NCBI GenBank assembly: GCA_963746465.1
Contig: CAVVAY010000005.1
Coordinates: forward strand, 868,001 to 932,000
Direction of reading: 5' to 3'
DNA from: CAVVAY01 sp963746465
Lineage (GTDB): Bacteria > Actinomycetota > Actinomycetes > JACCUZ01
DNA length: 64,000 bases
The notes under the pieces were generated by a model. That model did not search any database. It saw only the letters and a program-made list of their open reading frames with translations, and was not told where the DNA came from. Shown here in pieces: positions 8,335-17,031 of the stretch. The translations under genes were made by a program, and so were the position numbers. Numbering within the stretch: the first letter of the stretch is position 1; each line of letters opens with the position of its first letter.

Positions 8335-10431
8335 TCAGGAGGCGGGCAGGCTGGCGACCCCCGGCTCGAGGAACCGCTTGCCGGTCACCCGCTCGGAGAC
8401 CCCCTCGCGGTCCAGGAACGGCGTGACGCCACCGAGGTGGAACGGCCACCCGGCGCCGAGCAGCATCGCGAGGTCGATGTCCCGGACGTCCTCGACGACC
8501 CCTTCGTCGAGCATCAGGCCGATCTCCTCGGCCAGCGCGTCGAGCGCCCGGCGGCGGACCTCGTCCTCGCCGGCCGGTGCGTCGCCCTGGGTGAACAGCT
8601 CGGCGACCTCGGGGTCGACCTCGGGGGTCGAGCCCTCCCAGACGTAGACGCCGGACTTGCCGGCAGCCACCAGCCTCCCGAGGTTCTCCGAGACGTAGAA
8701 CCGGTCGGGGAACGCCTCGTGCATCGTCTCGGCGACGTGCAGCGCGACGGCTGGGCCGACGAGCTGCAGCAGGACGAACGGCGACATGGGCAGGCCGAGG
8801 GGCTCCAGCGCCTTGTCCGCCACCTTGAACGGCGTCCCCTCGTCGACGGCCCTGGTGACCTCGCCGAGGAACCGGGTCAGCAGGCGGTTGACGATGAAGG
8901 CCGGCCGGTCGGCGACGAGCACGCAGGACTTCTTGAGCGACTTGCCGACCGCGAAAGCGGTGGCCAGCGCGGCGTCGTCGGTCTTGTCCGCCTGGGCGAT
9001 CTCGAGCAGCGGCAGCACGGCGACCGGGTTGAAGAAGTGGAAGCCCACGACCCGCTCGGGGTGCTCGAGCTTCGAGGCCATCTCGGTGACCGAGAGCGAC
9101 GAGGTGTTGGTCGCGAGCACACACTCGGCCGACACCACCGCTTCGACCTCGGCGAAGACCTGCTGCTTGACCTTCATCTCCTCGAACACGGCCTCGATGA
9201 CGAAGTTGGCGTCGGCGAACGCCTCCTTGCCGGTCGAGCCGGTGACCAGTGCCTTCAACCGGTTGGCCTTGTCCTGGTTGATCCGGCCCTTGCCGAGCAG
9301 CTTGTCGACCTCGGCGTGCACGTAGCCCACACCCTTGTCGACGCGTTCCTGGTCGAGGTCGGTCAGCACGACCGGCACCTCGAGCCGCCGGGCGAACAGC
9401 ATGGCGAGCTGCGACGCCATCAGCCCGGCGCCGACGACGCCGACCTTGGTCACCTCTCGGGCCAGCGACTTGTCGGGCACCCCGGCGGGGCGCTTCGCGC
9501 GCCGCTGCACGAGATCGAACGCGTACAGCCCGGCCCGCAGCTCTTCGCCCATGGCCAGCTCGAAGAGCGCCTTGCGCTCGGCGGCGATGCCGTCGTCGTA
9601 GGACGCGGTGCGCGCGAGCTCGATCAGCTCGATCGCCTTGTACGGCGCCCGTGCCGCGCCGTGGACGCGCATGTCGGCGATGCCCTTGGCTCGCGCCAGG
9701 GCAGCGTCCCAGGCCTCGCCGCGGTCGATCTCGGGGCGCTGGACGGTCGTCTCGCCGGTGACGACCGAAGCCGCCCAGGCCAGCGACTGCTCGAGGAAGT
9801 CGGCCGGCTCGAACATCGCGTCGGCGATGCCGAGGTCGAACGCCTGCCCGGCCTTGAGCATGCGGTTCTGGTTCATCGCGTTCTCGACGATGACGGTGAC
9901 CGCCTTGTCGGCACCGACCAGGTTGGGCAGCAGCTGGCTGCCGCCCCAGCCGGGGACCAAGCCCAGGAAGACCTCCGGGAAGGCGATCGCCGGTACGCCG
10001 GAGGACAGCGTGCGGTACTGCGCGTGCAGGGCGAGCTCAAGGCCACCGCCCATGACGGCGCCGTTGACGAACGCGAAGGTCGGGACTTTCGCGTCGCGCA
10101 GCTTGCGGAACGTGTCGTGGCCCAGGGCGAAGTAGGCCTTCGCCTGCTCCGGCGTACCGCCCGCCTGCATCACCTTCAGGTCGGCGCCGACCGCGAAGAT
10201 GAACGGCTTACCGGTGACAGCGACAGCCACCACGTCGTCCCTGCCGAGCGCCTCGTCGATCGCCGCTCCGATGTTGGCCAGGCTCTTCGGGCCGAGGGTC
10301 GTCGGCTTCGTGTGGTCGAAGCCGTTGTCCAGCGTGATCAGGGCCGCGGTGCCGGCGCCCTGCGGCAGGTCGACGTACTGCACAGGGGCACTGGTGACGA
10401 CCTCGTCCGGGAAGTCGATCATGTCGCTCAC
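8335..10431 (-). CDS. fadB: fatty-acid oxidation complex alpha subunit (enoyl-CoA hydratase / 3-hydroxyacyl-CoA dehydrogenase)
   Basis: A 698-aa bifunctional beta-oxidation enzyme. Residues 1-230 are an enoyl-CoA hydratase domain with the oxyanion-hole stretches FAVGADLKVM and NGAVMGGGLELALH. Residues 325-510 are the NAD-binding hydroxyacyl-CoA dehydrogenase domain (VGVVGAGLMASQLA, then NTSSLSVTEMA and GFHFFNPVAVLPLLEI with the catalytic His). The C-terminal 3HCDH domain contains DRPAFIVNRLLTRFLGE. The GTG at 10431 overlaps the fadA stop as GTGA, which makes it a better start than the ATG three codons on. With fadA it forms a thiolase-first operon, as in other actinobacteria. Confidence 0.95.
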   Translation of the reverse strand: MSDMIDFPDEVVTSAPVQYVDLPQGAGTAALITLDNGFDHTKPTTLGPKSLANIGAAIDEALGRDDVVAVAVTGKPFIFAVGADLKVMQAGGTPEQAKAYFALGHDTFRKLRDAKVPTFAFVNGAVMGGGLELALHAQYRTLSSGVPAIAFPEVFLGLVPGWGGSQLLPNLVGADKAVTVIVENAMNQNRMLKAGQAFDLGIADAMFEPADFLEQSLAWAASVVTGETTVQRPEIDRGEAWDAALARAKGIADMRVHGAARAPYKAIELIELARTASYDDGIAAERKALFELAMGEELRAGLYAFDLVQRRAKRPAGVPDKSLAREVTKVGVVGAGLMASQLAMLFARRLEVPVVLTDLDQERVDKGVGYVHAEVDKLLGKGRINQDKANRLKALVTGSTGKEAFADANFVIEAVFEEMKVKQQVFAEVEAVVSAECVLATNTSSLSVTEMASKLEHPERVVGFHFFNPVAVLPLLEIAQADKTDDAALATAFAVGKSLKKSCVLVADRPAFIVNRLLTRFLGEVTRAVDEGTPFKVADKALEPLGLPMSPFVLLQLVGPAVALHVAETMHEAFPDRFYVSENLGRLVAAGKSGVYVWEGSTPEVDPEVAELFTQGDAPAGEDEVRRRALDALAEEIGLMLDEGVVEDVRDIDLAMLLGAGWPFHLGGVTPFLDREGVSERVTGKRFLEPGVASLPAS

Positions 10432-11678
10432 TTCGCGCTCCCGTCCGCGTCGTCGCTGCCTGACCAGTGCGGGTTCTCCCAGATGACGGCGCCGCCCATG
10501 CCGATGCCGATGCACATCGCGGTCAGGCCGTACCGCACCTCGGGGTGGTCCTCGAACTGCCGGGCCAGCTGGGTCATCAGCCGGACACCGGAGGACGCCA
10601 GCGGGTGACCGACCGCGATCGCGCCGCCGTACTCGTTGACCCGCGGGTCGTCGTCGTCGATGCCGAAGTGGTCGAGGAACGCGAGCACCTGCACCGCGAA
10701 CGCCTCGTTGAGCTCGAACAGGCCGATGTCGTCGATGCTGAGGCCGGCTTTGGCCAGCGCCTTCTCGGTCGCGGGAACCGGGCCGACGCCCATCACCTCG
10801 GGCTCGACGCCGACGAAGGCGAAGGTGACCAGGCGCATCCGCACCGGCAGGCCGAGCTCCTCGGCGACGTCCTCGGCTGCCAGCAGGCAGGCGGTGGCGC
10901 CGTCGTTGAGCCCCGCGGCGTTGCCCGCGGTGACTCGGCCGTGCGGGCGGAACGGCGTCTTCAGCGCGGCCAGGTCCTCCATCGTCGTGCCCGGCCGCGG
11001 CGGCTCGTCGACGCTGGCCAGCCCCCAGCCCTTCTCGACCGATCGGGTGGCCATCGGCACCAGTCCGGGCTGCAGCTTGCCGTCTGCGTACGCCTTGGCG
11101 AGCTTGTCCTGGCTGCGCACCGAGAAGGCGTCGGCACGCTCCTTGGTGAGGTGCGGGAACCGGTCGTGCAGGTTCTCGGCGGTCGAGCCCATCACGAGGG
11201 CCGACGGGTCGACCAGCTTCTCGGCGATGATCCGCGGGTTCGGGTCGACCCCGTCGCCCATCGGGTGATGGCCCATGTGCTCGACCCCGCCCGCGATCAC
11301 CACGTCGTAGGCGCCGAAGGCGATGGCGCCGGCGGTCGTGGTGACTGCCGTCAGTGCGCCGGCGCACATCCGGTCGATCGCGTAGCCCGGGACCGTCTTC
11401 GGCAGCCCGGCCAGCAGCGCGGCCGTGCGGCCGATGGTCAGGCCCTGGTCGCCGGTCTGGGTGGTGGCCGCGATGGCGACGTCGTCGATCCGCTCCGGCG
11501 GGAGCGAGGGGTTGCGCCGGACCAGCTCGCGGATGCACCGGATCACCATGTCGTCGGCCCGGGTGTCGGCGTACATGCCCTTCGGGCCGGCCTTGCCGAA
11601 CGGCGTGCGCACGCCGTCGACGAACACGACGTCGCGCACCTGCCGGGACGCGCGGGGCTCTCGGGACTGACCGGGCAC
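10428..11678 (-). CDS. fadA: acetyl-CoA C-acyltransferase (thiolase), beta-oxidation
   Basis: A 416-aa thiolase that cleaves 3-ketoacyl-CoA to acetyl-CoA. The nucleophile Cys is in IDRMCAGALT near residue 103, the acidic/His motifs are NEAFAVQ and GGAIAVGHPLASSG, and the second active Cys is in LTAMCIGIGMGGA near the C-terminus. GTG start at 11678 with GGAGGG just upstream. It is the first gene of fadA-fadB. A promoter with a palindromic operator lies 40-70 bp upstream, so the operon is probably repressed in the absence of fatty acids. Confidence 0.95.
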   Translation of the reverse strand: MPGQSREPRASRQVRDVVFVDGVRTPFGKAGPKGMYADTRADDMVIRCIRELVRRNPSLPPERIDDVAIAATTQTGDQGLTIGRTAALLAGLPKTVPGYAIDRMCAGALTAVTTTAGAIAFGAYDVVIAGGVEHMGHHPMGDGVDPNPRIIAEKLVDPSALVMGSTAENLHDRFPHLTKERADAFSVRSQDKLAKAYADGKLQPGLVPMATRSVEKGWGLASVDEPPRPGTTMEDLAALKTPFRPHGRVTAGNAAGLNDGATACLLAAEDVAEELGLPVRMRLVTFAFVGVEPEVMGVGPVPATEKALAKAGLSIDDIGLFELNEAFAVQVLAFLDHFGIDDDDPRVNEYGGAIAVGHPLASSGVRLMTQLARQFEDHPEVRYGLTAMCIGIGMGGAVIWENPHWSGSDDADGSAK

Positions 11679-11720
11679 GGGCCCTCCAGGTGGTCGCAGC
11701 TGCGGGGGAGTCGCGGATCG

Positions 11721-11750
11721 ATGCTACTCGTCAGTAACAACGACCGCCAA
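11721..11750 (-). promoter_or_regulatory. fadAB promoter with palindromic operator
   Basis: Read on the minus strand: -35 TTGGCG (11745-11750), 18-bp spacer, -10 TAGCAT (11721-11726). A 12-bp site with perfect 4-bp arms, TACT-GACG-AGTA (11725-11736), fills the spacer and touches the -10, a place where a TetR-type repressor would block RNA polymerase. Which regulator binds is not known. Confidence 0.55.
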
Positions 11751-11760
11751 CCGGTCCGGG

Positions 11761-12543
11761 TCACGCGGCCGACCCCGGCCAGGACAGCACCACCGAGCGC
11801 CTCGGCTGCGGCGGGTGGCGCTGCATCAGCTGCACCACCTCGTCCCGGCGCTCCGGAGGCAGGCACAGCTGCTGGCGGTTCAGGTCGATCCAGGCCTCGA
11901 GCAGCGCACCCCTGCGCACCGGGGGCTGGTAGACCCGTTCGTGTACCTCGGGCTCGAGGCCAGCCTCGCGCAGCACGGCGACGGCCAGCTCGGCGGTCGG
12001 CCCTGCCGGGAGCGACTGCCCGTGCAAGGCCTCCCACATCGGCGCCAGCCGCATCTTCGGGTGCGTCCCGGTCAGCTCGACCACGACCAGGTCGCGCGCC
12101 TTGCTGGTGAGGGCGGCGGCGAACGGTGCCAGATCCGGAACGTTGTAGAGCACGTGCGCGCAGACCGCGACGTCGCACTCGGGGACCTGGTCGGCCAGGT
12201 CGGGCCAGGTCCCGACGTACGTCGTGACGCTGACCCCCCGCTCCTCGGCGGCGGCCTCCAGCGCACGCAGCATCGACGGCTGCGTGTCCACCGCGTGCCA
12301 CTGGCCGTCGGCGGGAACGACGTCGAGGCTGGTCGCACCCGCGCCGGCACCGACATCGAGGACGCTGCCGCCCGGGCGCAGCGCCGACCGGGCGAGGTCG
12401 GCCAGCGGCGACGGCGTCGTGTCCTGCCCGGGCGCGAAGACCTCCGGTGGGAGCTCGTGCGGCGACTCGGGCGCCGCGGCCAGGATCTCCGGGTCGATCG
12501 CCCATGCGGCCAGCTCGTCGGCCCACTGCTGAGCGGCGGTCAC
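11761..12543 (-). CDS. class I SAM-dependent methyltransferase
   Basis: 260 aa. Residues 60-150 form the SAM fold: motif I VLDVGAGAGATSLDVV near residue 64, an acidic residue in HAVDTQPSML, and motif IV as CDVAVCAHVLYNV. No target domain is recognisable, so the substrate stays open. The GTG at 12543 overlaps the stop of the AlkD-like gene as GTGA, so the two are co-translated, which hints at a shared role in nucleic-acid or damage biology, though that is only context. Confidence 0.85.
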   Translation of the reverse strand: MTAAQQWADELAAWAIDPEILAAAPESPHELPPEVFAPGQDTTPSPLADLARSALRPGGSVLDVGAGAGATSLDVVPADGQWHAVDTQPSMLRALEAAAEERGVSVTTYVGTWPDLADQVPECDVAVCAHVLYNVPDLAPFAAALTSKARDLVVVELTGTHPKMRLAPMWEALHGQSLPAGPTAELAVAVLREAGLEPEVHERVYQPPVRRGALLEAWIDLNRQQLCLPPERRDEVVQLMQRHPPQPRRSVVLSWPGSAA

Positions 12544-13247
12544 GATGCCTCCAGGTGCTTGAGGGCCTCCCGGCGGGACAGCCCGCTGAGCCGGTCGTCG
12601 TGGGCCGCGACGAAGGCGCGGACCCAGTCGGGGTCGGTGCGGGCGTGCTGCCGCAGCGCCCAGCCGATCGCCTTGCGGAGGAAGAAGTCGCGGTCGTCGA
12701 GGTTGCTCTCGATCGCGTGGCTGAGCAGGTCGAGGTCGGTGCGGTCCTTGGCACCGACCTGGGCGATGACCGCGGTCCGGCGCAGCCACCGGTCGTCGTC
12801 GGTAGCCCATTCGCGCAGCCCCGGTCCGACCACCTCCGGGTGGTCGATCAGCAAGGGCCCGACGAGATGCGTGGCGACGTCGTCGACGACGTCCCACCAG
12901 GCACCCGTGGTCGCCAGGTGCCGGTAGAGGGGCAGCGCCGCGGCGTCGCGGTACGCGGCGTACCGGCTGTACCGGACCACGGCGAGTGCGGCGTACCACT
13001 CCTCGCGATGGGAGGCGTCGTCCCACAGCGCATGCACCGTCGCGAGCCAGGTGTGCCGGTCCGGCAGCGGGTGGGTGGCCAGGACGTCGCGGAAGATGAC
13101 GCGTGCCGCGGGGCTGGCCACCCCGTAGTAGGGGAGCGCCGACTTCATGTACGCCTGCATGGTGGGTGCCTTCGCGGGGTCGCCCGCCGCCCGCAACCGG
13201 GCCCGGACGTCCTCGACCAGGTCCTGGTCCGCGGTTCCCGCCGTCAC
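12540..13247 (-). CDS. AlkD-like DNA alkylation repair HEAT-repeat protein
   Basis: 235 aa, all-helical, with the AlkD-type N-terminus (MQAYMKSALPYYGV near residues 29-42) and core WWDVVDDVATHLVG, DRWLRRTAVIAQV and DDRDFFLRKAIGWALRQHAR. AlkD enzymes remove bulky alkylated purines with HEAT repeats that wrap the DNA. The Trp and Asp of the cleft are visible in WWDVVDD. GTG start at 13247 stands 7 nt after a -10-like TAGCCT (reverse strand, 13255-13260), so transcription is probably leaderless. Confidence 0.88.
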   Translation of the reverse strand: MTAGTADQDLVEDVRARLRAAGDPAKAPTMQAYMKSALPYYGVASPAARVIFRDVLATHPLPDRHTWLATVHALWDDASHREEWYAALAVVRYSRYAAYRDAAALPLYRHLATTGAWWDVVDDVATHLVGPLLIDHPEVVGPGLREWATDDDRWLRRTAVIAQVGAKDRTDLDLLSHAIESNLDDRDFFLRKAIGWALRQHARTDPDWVRAFVAAHDDRLSGLSRREALKHLEAS

Positions 13248-13277
13248 CCGGCCGAGGCTAGCCGCGCCGGTGGACGG

Positions 13278-14624
13278 TCAGGCCGGGGGCGGGTCGGTGA
13301 CCTCGGGGTCGGGCACCTCGGCACCGGCCAGGGCGTCCGCGAGGGCGGCTGCGGTGAGCACGACCTGCCAGTCCCGGGCGCCGTGCGCGCGCAGGAACTC
13401 GGCCACCCCGGCAGCGCCGTCCTCGGGCGGCGGCGCCCAGCACAGCCGGCGGACGGAGTCCGGCGCCAGCAGGTTCTCGACCGGCACCCGGTGCTTCTCC
13501 GCGAGCGCGCCGACCGCCGCCCGGGCCGCCGCGAGCCGAGCGGCGGCAGCGGGCTCGCGCTCACCCCAGGACCGGGCCGGCGGGGGTCCTTCGTGCTGGG
13601 TCTTGAGGTCGGGCAGGTCGTCCTCGGGCAGCGCGTACGCCGCTTCGATGGCCGGCAGCCAGGTCGCGGTCTGCCGGCGCATCGACCGGCCGCCCCACAC
13701 CGGCAGGGCCACGAGGTCGGCCTCGGTGCGCGGCCCCGCCAGCGCCGCGGAGACCAGCGCGGCGTCGGGCAGCACCCGGCCGGGCGCGATGTCCCGGCGC
13801 TGGGCGACCTCGTTCCGGCGCTCCCAGAGGGACCGGACGACGGCGAGCTGCCGGCGCTTGCGCACCCGGTGCAGCCCGGAGGTGCGCCGCCACGGCTCGA
13901 CCCGCGGCGCCGGGGCCGGCGCACCGACGATCGCCGCGAACTCCTCCTCGGCCCAGCCGCGCTTGCCCTGCGCGTCGAGCTGGCCGGCCAGCGCGTCCCG
14001 CAGCTCGACGAGCACCTCGACGTCGAGGGCGGCGTAGCGCAGCCACGGCTCGGGCAGCGGACGGGTCGACCAGTCGGCGGCCGAGTGGCCCTTCTCCAGG
14101 GACAGGCCCAGGACCTCCTCGACGATCGAACCGAGCCCGACCCGCGGGTAGCCGAGCAGCCGACCGGCCAGCTCGGTGTCGAAGACCCGGGTCGGGTGCA
14201 GCCCGAGCTCGGCCAGGCAGGGCAGGTCCTGGGAGGCCGCGTGCAGCACCCACTCGTCGTCGGCGATGGCCCGGCCGAGCGAGCTGAGGTCCGGCAGCTC
14301 GCGGGGGTCGATCAGCACGGTGCCGACATCGGCCCGGCGGAGCTGGACCAGGTAGGCGGCCTGGCCGTAGCGGTAGCCGGAGGCACGCTCGGCGTCGACG
14401 GCGACCGGGCCGGAACCGGCAGCGAGCGCCTCGACCACGGGCCCGAGCTCGGCGGGGTCGGTGAGCGGGGTCGGGACCCCGTCGCGGGGCTCGGTCAGCG
14501 GTACCGGGCCGTCGACGGCGGGGGCGTCCTGCCCGGCCTCGGCCCCGGCCCCGGCCGGCGGGTCGGCAGCCTCCAGGAAGGTCGGCTCGACCTCCGGGGA
14601 GCTGGACGACTGGGACGCGGTCAC
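13278..14624 (-). CDS. rnd: ribonuclease D (DEDD exonuclease with HRDC domains)
   Basis: 448 aa. A disordered acidic/Pro-rich N-terminal stretch (to about residue 45) precedes the DEDDy 3'-5' exonuclease domain. Catalytic acids are in VAVDAERASGYRY (DxE, near residue 71), LHAASQDLPCLAELG and YAALDVEVLVEL (Tyr-x3-Asp). HRDC-like helices follow. It trims tRNA and other structured RNA 3' ends. The GTG at 14624 is chosen because TACCGT (reverse strand, 14631-14636) lies 6 nt upstream, a clean leaderless promoter; a longer start at 14654 has no support. Confidence 0.93.
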   Translation of the reverse strand: MTASQSSSSPEVEPTFLEAADPPAGAGAEAGQDAPAVDGPVPLTEPRDGVPTPLTDPAELGPVVEALAAGSGPVAVDAERASGYRYGQAAYLVQLRRADVGTVLIDPRELPDLSSLGRAIADDEWVLHAASQDLPCLAELGLHPTRVFDTELAGRLLGYPRVGLGSIVEEVLGLSLEKGHSAADWSTRPLPEPWLRYAALDVEVLVELRDALAGQLDAQGKRGWAEEEFAAIVGAPAPAPRVEPWRRTSGLHRVRKRRQLAVVRSLWERRNEVAQRRDIAPGRVLPDAALVSAALAGPRTEADLVALPVWGGRSMRRQTATWLPAIEAAYALPEDDLPDLKTQHEGPPPARSWGEREPAAAARLAAARAAVGALAEKHRVPVENLLAPDSVRRLCWAPPPEDGAAGVAEFLRAHGARDWQVVLTAAALADALAGAEVPDPEVTDPPPA

Positions 14625-14707
14625 GCGCTCACGGTACGTCGTGGGCGCCCGCACCCGGCGTACCCGGGACGGCTGCCGCGCGTCGCGGCGGTGTGCGACG
14701 GCTCGGG

Positions 14708-15358
14708 TCAGACGACGACGCCGGCGCGCATGGCGACGACGACCATCTCGGCACGGTCGCCGGTGCCCAGCTTGCGGGCGATCCGGGCCAGGTGGCTCTT
14801 CACGGTCAGCGCGGACAGGCCCAGGGCCTCGCCGATCTCCTTGTTGGACCGCCCGTCGGACACCAGCTGGAGCACCTCGACCTCGCGGCCGGACAGCGCC
14901 TCGGCGCCGGTGAGCCGGGCCGCCCTCGGGCGGGTGGCCAGGGTCTGCGGTGCCACGGAGCGCACGCTGGGCCCGCCGGACGCGGCGGTCACCAGGAACG
15001 CGCGGACGCCGCCGGCCAGGGCGGCGCGCACCGTGTAGGGGTCCTCGGTGGACGACAGGACCAGGCCACGGACCCAGCCGAGGCCACGCAGCTCGCGGAC
15101 CAGCGCGATCCCGGAGCCGTCCGGCAGGTTGCTGTCCACCACCGCCAGGTCCCGGGTGCTGGTGCCCAGGGCACGCGCCCGGGCCTCGGCCAGCGAGGAC
15201 GCCTCGACGACCTCGACCGCGCCCAGGGCGCGCAGGCTGCGGGCCAGCGTCTCGCGCACGAACGGGCTGGCCACGACCACCATCGCGGTGAAGCGGATGG
15301 CGCGGCCAGAGTGCGGCCCGGGGACCGAGCTGCCGTGCCGTTCGACCAGTGCGGTCAC
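14708..15358 (-). CDS. atypical NarL/LuxR-type response regulator, WhiI-like
   Basis: 216 aa. Residues 25-140 are a receiver domain, residues 150-210 a LuxR-type helix-turn-helix (LSGREVEVLQLVSDGRSNKEIGEALGLSALTVKSHL). The phosphorylatable-type Asp is kept in VVDSNLPDG, but the N-terminal acidic pair is replaced (VVVASPFVRET) and the usual Lys is missing (FLVTAA), so normal phosphorylation is unlikely. Sporulation regulator WhiI of Streptomyces shares such an incomplete pocket and, as I recall, this neighbourhood beside rnd, DUF3000 and hemE. No kinase gene is adjacent. GTG 15358 has GGGAG 5-6 nt upstream. Confidence 0.85.
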   Translation of the reverse strand: MTALVERHGSSVPGPHSGRAIRFTAMVVVASPFVRETLARSLRALGAVEVVEASSLAEARARALGTSTRDLAVVDSNLPDGSGIALVRELRGLGWVRGLVLSSTEDPYTVRAALAGGVRAFLVTAASGGPSVRSVAPQTLATRPRAARLTGAEALSGREVEVLQLVSDGRSNKEIGEALGLSALTVKSHLARIARKLGTGDRAEMVVVAMRAGVVV

Positions 15359-15458
15359 CGGTACTCCCGATCAGGTGCGAAGTTTCAGCGCTGTCCTGAG
15401 CGTCATCGGCCCGTACGGAGGCGACCTGTAGCGGTCGGGGCGGTCGGTGCGGGCGCCG

Positions 15459-16055
15459 TCAGCGCTTGTTCGCGCGCCGCCGGGTGGGCAGCGTCACCAC
15501 ACCGGGAGCCAGCGGCGGCAGCCCGGCGGTGGTGCACAGCAGGTCGCACCAGGCCAGCAGGTGGGCCTGGAACGCGTCGTCGACCGGGGTCCAGGACGCG
15601 CGGATCTCGATCTGGGCCGAGGCCGGCTCGCCGGAGATGGCTCCGAAGCTCTCCGACGCGACCCGCGTCACGGTGCCACTGGCCGCGGTGAACCCGGCGC
15701 CGTGCCCGTCCAGCGCCTCGGTCAGCCAGGCCCAGCCGACGCCGGGCAGCAGCGGGTCGGCGGCCATCTCGTGCTCGAGCTCTGCCCGCACGTAGGTCAC
15801 CACCCGGAAGGTGCCCTGCCAGGCCTCATGACCCGCCGGGTCGTGCAACAGCACCAGGCGGCCGGTACCGAGCTCGGTCTCCGGGTCCTGCGGCGCGATC
15901 ACGTCGGCGGTCAGCGCCACCGCGTGCGGGGCCAGCCGCTGCGGAGCAGGGGTCTCCTCGAGCACGACCTCCGGCCGGGGGGTGGCGGCACGGAGCGCGG
16001 CGAGTGCCCGGGCGAACTCCTCCGGGACCTCGTCGGCATTCCGCCGCGCGACCAT
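15459..16055 (-). CDS. DUF3000 domain protein
   Basis: 198 aa. The stretch PEVVLEETPAPQRLAPHAVA near residues 27-46 is the DUF3000 signature, an actinobacterial family of unknown role. A Trp-rich middle (GWAWLTEALDGHGAGF) and a basic tail (TRRRANKR) follow. No signal or membrane segment. ATG 16055 lies 7 nt after TACGCT (reverse strand, 16063-16068), so a leaderless transcript is likely. The gene sits between the WhiI-like regulator and a divergent EamA transporter. Confidence 0.88.
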   Translation of the reverse strand: MVARRNADEVPEEFARALAALRAATPRPEVVLEETPAPQRLAPHAVALTADVIAPQDPETELGTGRLVLLHDPAGHEAWQGTFRVVTYVRAELEHEMAADPLLPGVGWAWLTEALDGHGAGFTAASGTVTRVASESFGAISGEPASAQIEIRASWTPVDDAFQAHLLAWCDLLCTTAGLPPLAPGVVTLPTRRRANKR

Positions 16056-16146
16056 GCCGGGAAGCGTACGGCGGGTCGGCCCGGGCGACCGGGAGGCGCG
16101 ACCCGGGACCCGTGGCCGGGCGCGTCGCCCCCGTACGCTGCCGCCC

Positions 16147-16992
16147 GTGGCTGCCCTCCTCGCCCTGCTGTCCAGCCTGCTCTGGGGCAGCGCGGACTTC
16201 CTCGGCGGCACCATCTCGCGGCGGCACCGGGCCGCCCTGGTCGTCGGTGTGTCCCAGGCGTTCGGGCTGCTGACCATCGCGGTGGTCGCGGTCGCCGCGG
16301 GCGCGCTGGGCGACGACACCGGGTACCTGCCGTGGGCGGTGCTCTCGGGGCTCGCCGGGGTGGTCGGCCTGGTCAGCTTCTACGCGGCCCTGGCGGCCGG
16401 GACGATGGGCGTGGTCTCGCCGATCGCCGCGCTCGGCGTGGTCGTGCCGGTGCTGGCCGGGCTGGGGCAGGGCGAGCGGCCGGGCGGGTGGCAGCTGGTC
16501 GGCATCGTGGTGGCGATCGCCGGCGTGGTCCTGGCCAGCGGCCCGGAGCTGTCCGGCCGGGCCGGTGCGCGACCGGTGCTGCTGGCCGCCGTTGCCGCGG
16601 TCGGCTTCGGGGTGGCGCTGCTGGCGATCGCCAGAGGCAGCGAGCACAGCACGCTGATGACCCTGACCACGATGCGGCTCACCTCGGTGACACTCCTCGG
16701 GACCGCGCTGGTGGTGGCCCTGGCCCGCGGGGGGCGGCGGTCCGACTACCGGCTGGGCCGGCGCGACGTGGCGCTCGTCGCGATGGTCGGCGTCGCGGAC
16801 CTGGCCGCGAACCTGACCTTCGGCCTGGCCAGCCGGCGCGACGACGTGAGCGTCGTGTCGGTCCTCGGTTCGCTGTACCCGGTGGTGACCGTCCTGCTGG
16901 CCCGGCTGCTGCACGACGAGCGGCTCGGGCGGTTGCAGACCCTCGGCGTCGCGGGCGCGCTGACCGGAGTGGTCCTGATCGCCACGGGCTGA
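16147..16992 (+). CDS. EamA/DMT family transporter
   Basis: 281 aa with about ten membrane segments in two repeats, beginning LLALLSSLLWGSADFLGG and, for the second half, LLAAVAAVGFGVALLAIARG. This is the drug/metabolite-transporter layout of inner-membrane exporters or importers of small metabolites; the substrate is unknown. The GTG at 16147 lies 7 nt after TACGCT (16134-16139), a leaderless promoter, and gives a start inside the first membrane helix, as usual in this family. It ends 39 bp before hemE. Confidence 0.88.
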   Translation: MAALLALLSSLLWGSADFLGGTISRRHRAALVVGVSQAFGLLTIAVVAVAAGALGDDTGYLPWAVLSGLAGVVGLVSFYAALAAGTMGVVSPIAALGVVVPVLAGLGQGERPGGWQLVGIVVAIAGVVLASGPELSGRAGARPVLLAAVAAVGFGVALLAIARGSEHSTLMTLTTMRLTSVTLLGTALVVALARGGRRSDYRLGRRDVALVAMVGVADLAANLTFGLASRRDDVSVVSVLGSLYPVVTVLLARLLHDERLGRLQTLGVAGALTGVVLIATG

Positions 16993-17031
16993 GGCCGGCC
17001 GGCGTCCGGAGGCGTGACAGCATCTGCGTCC

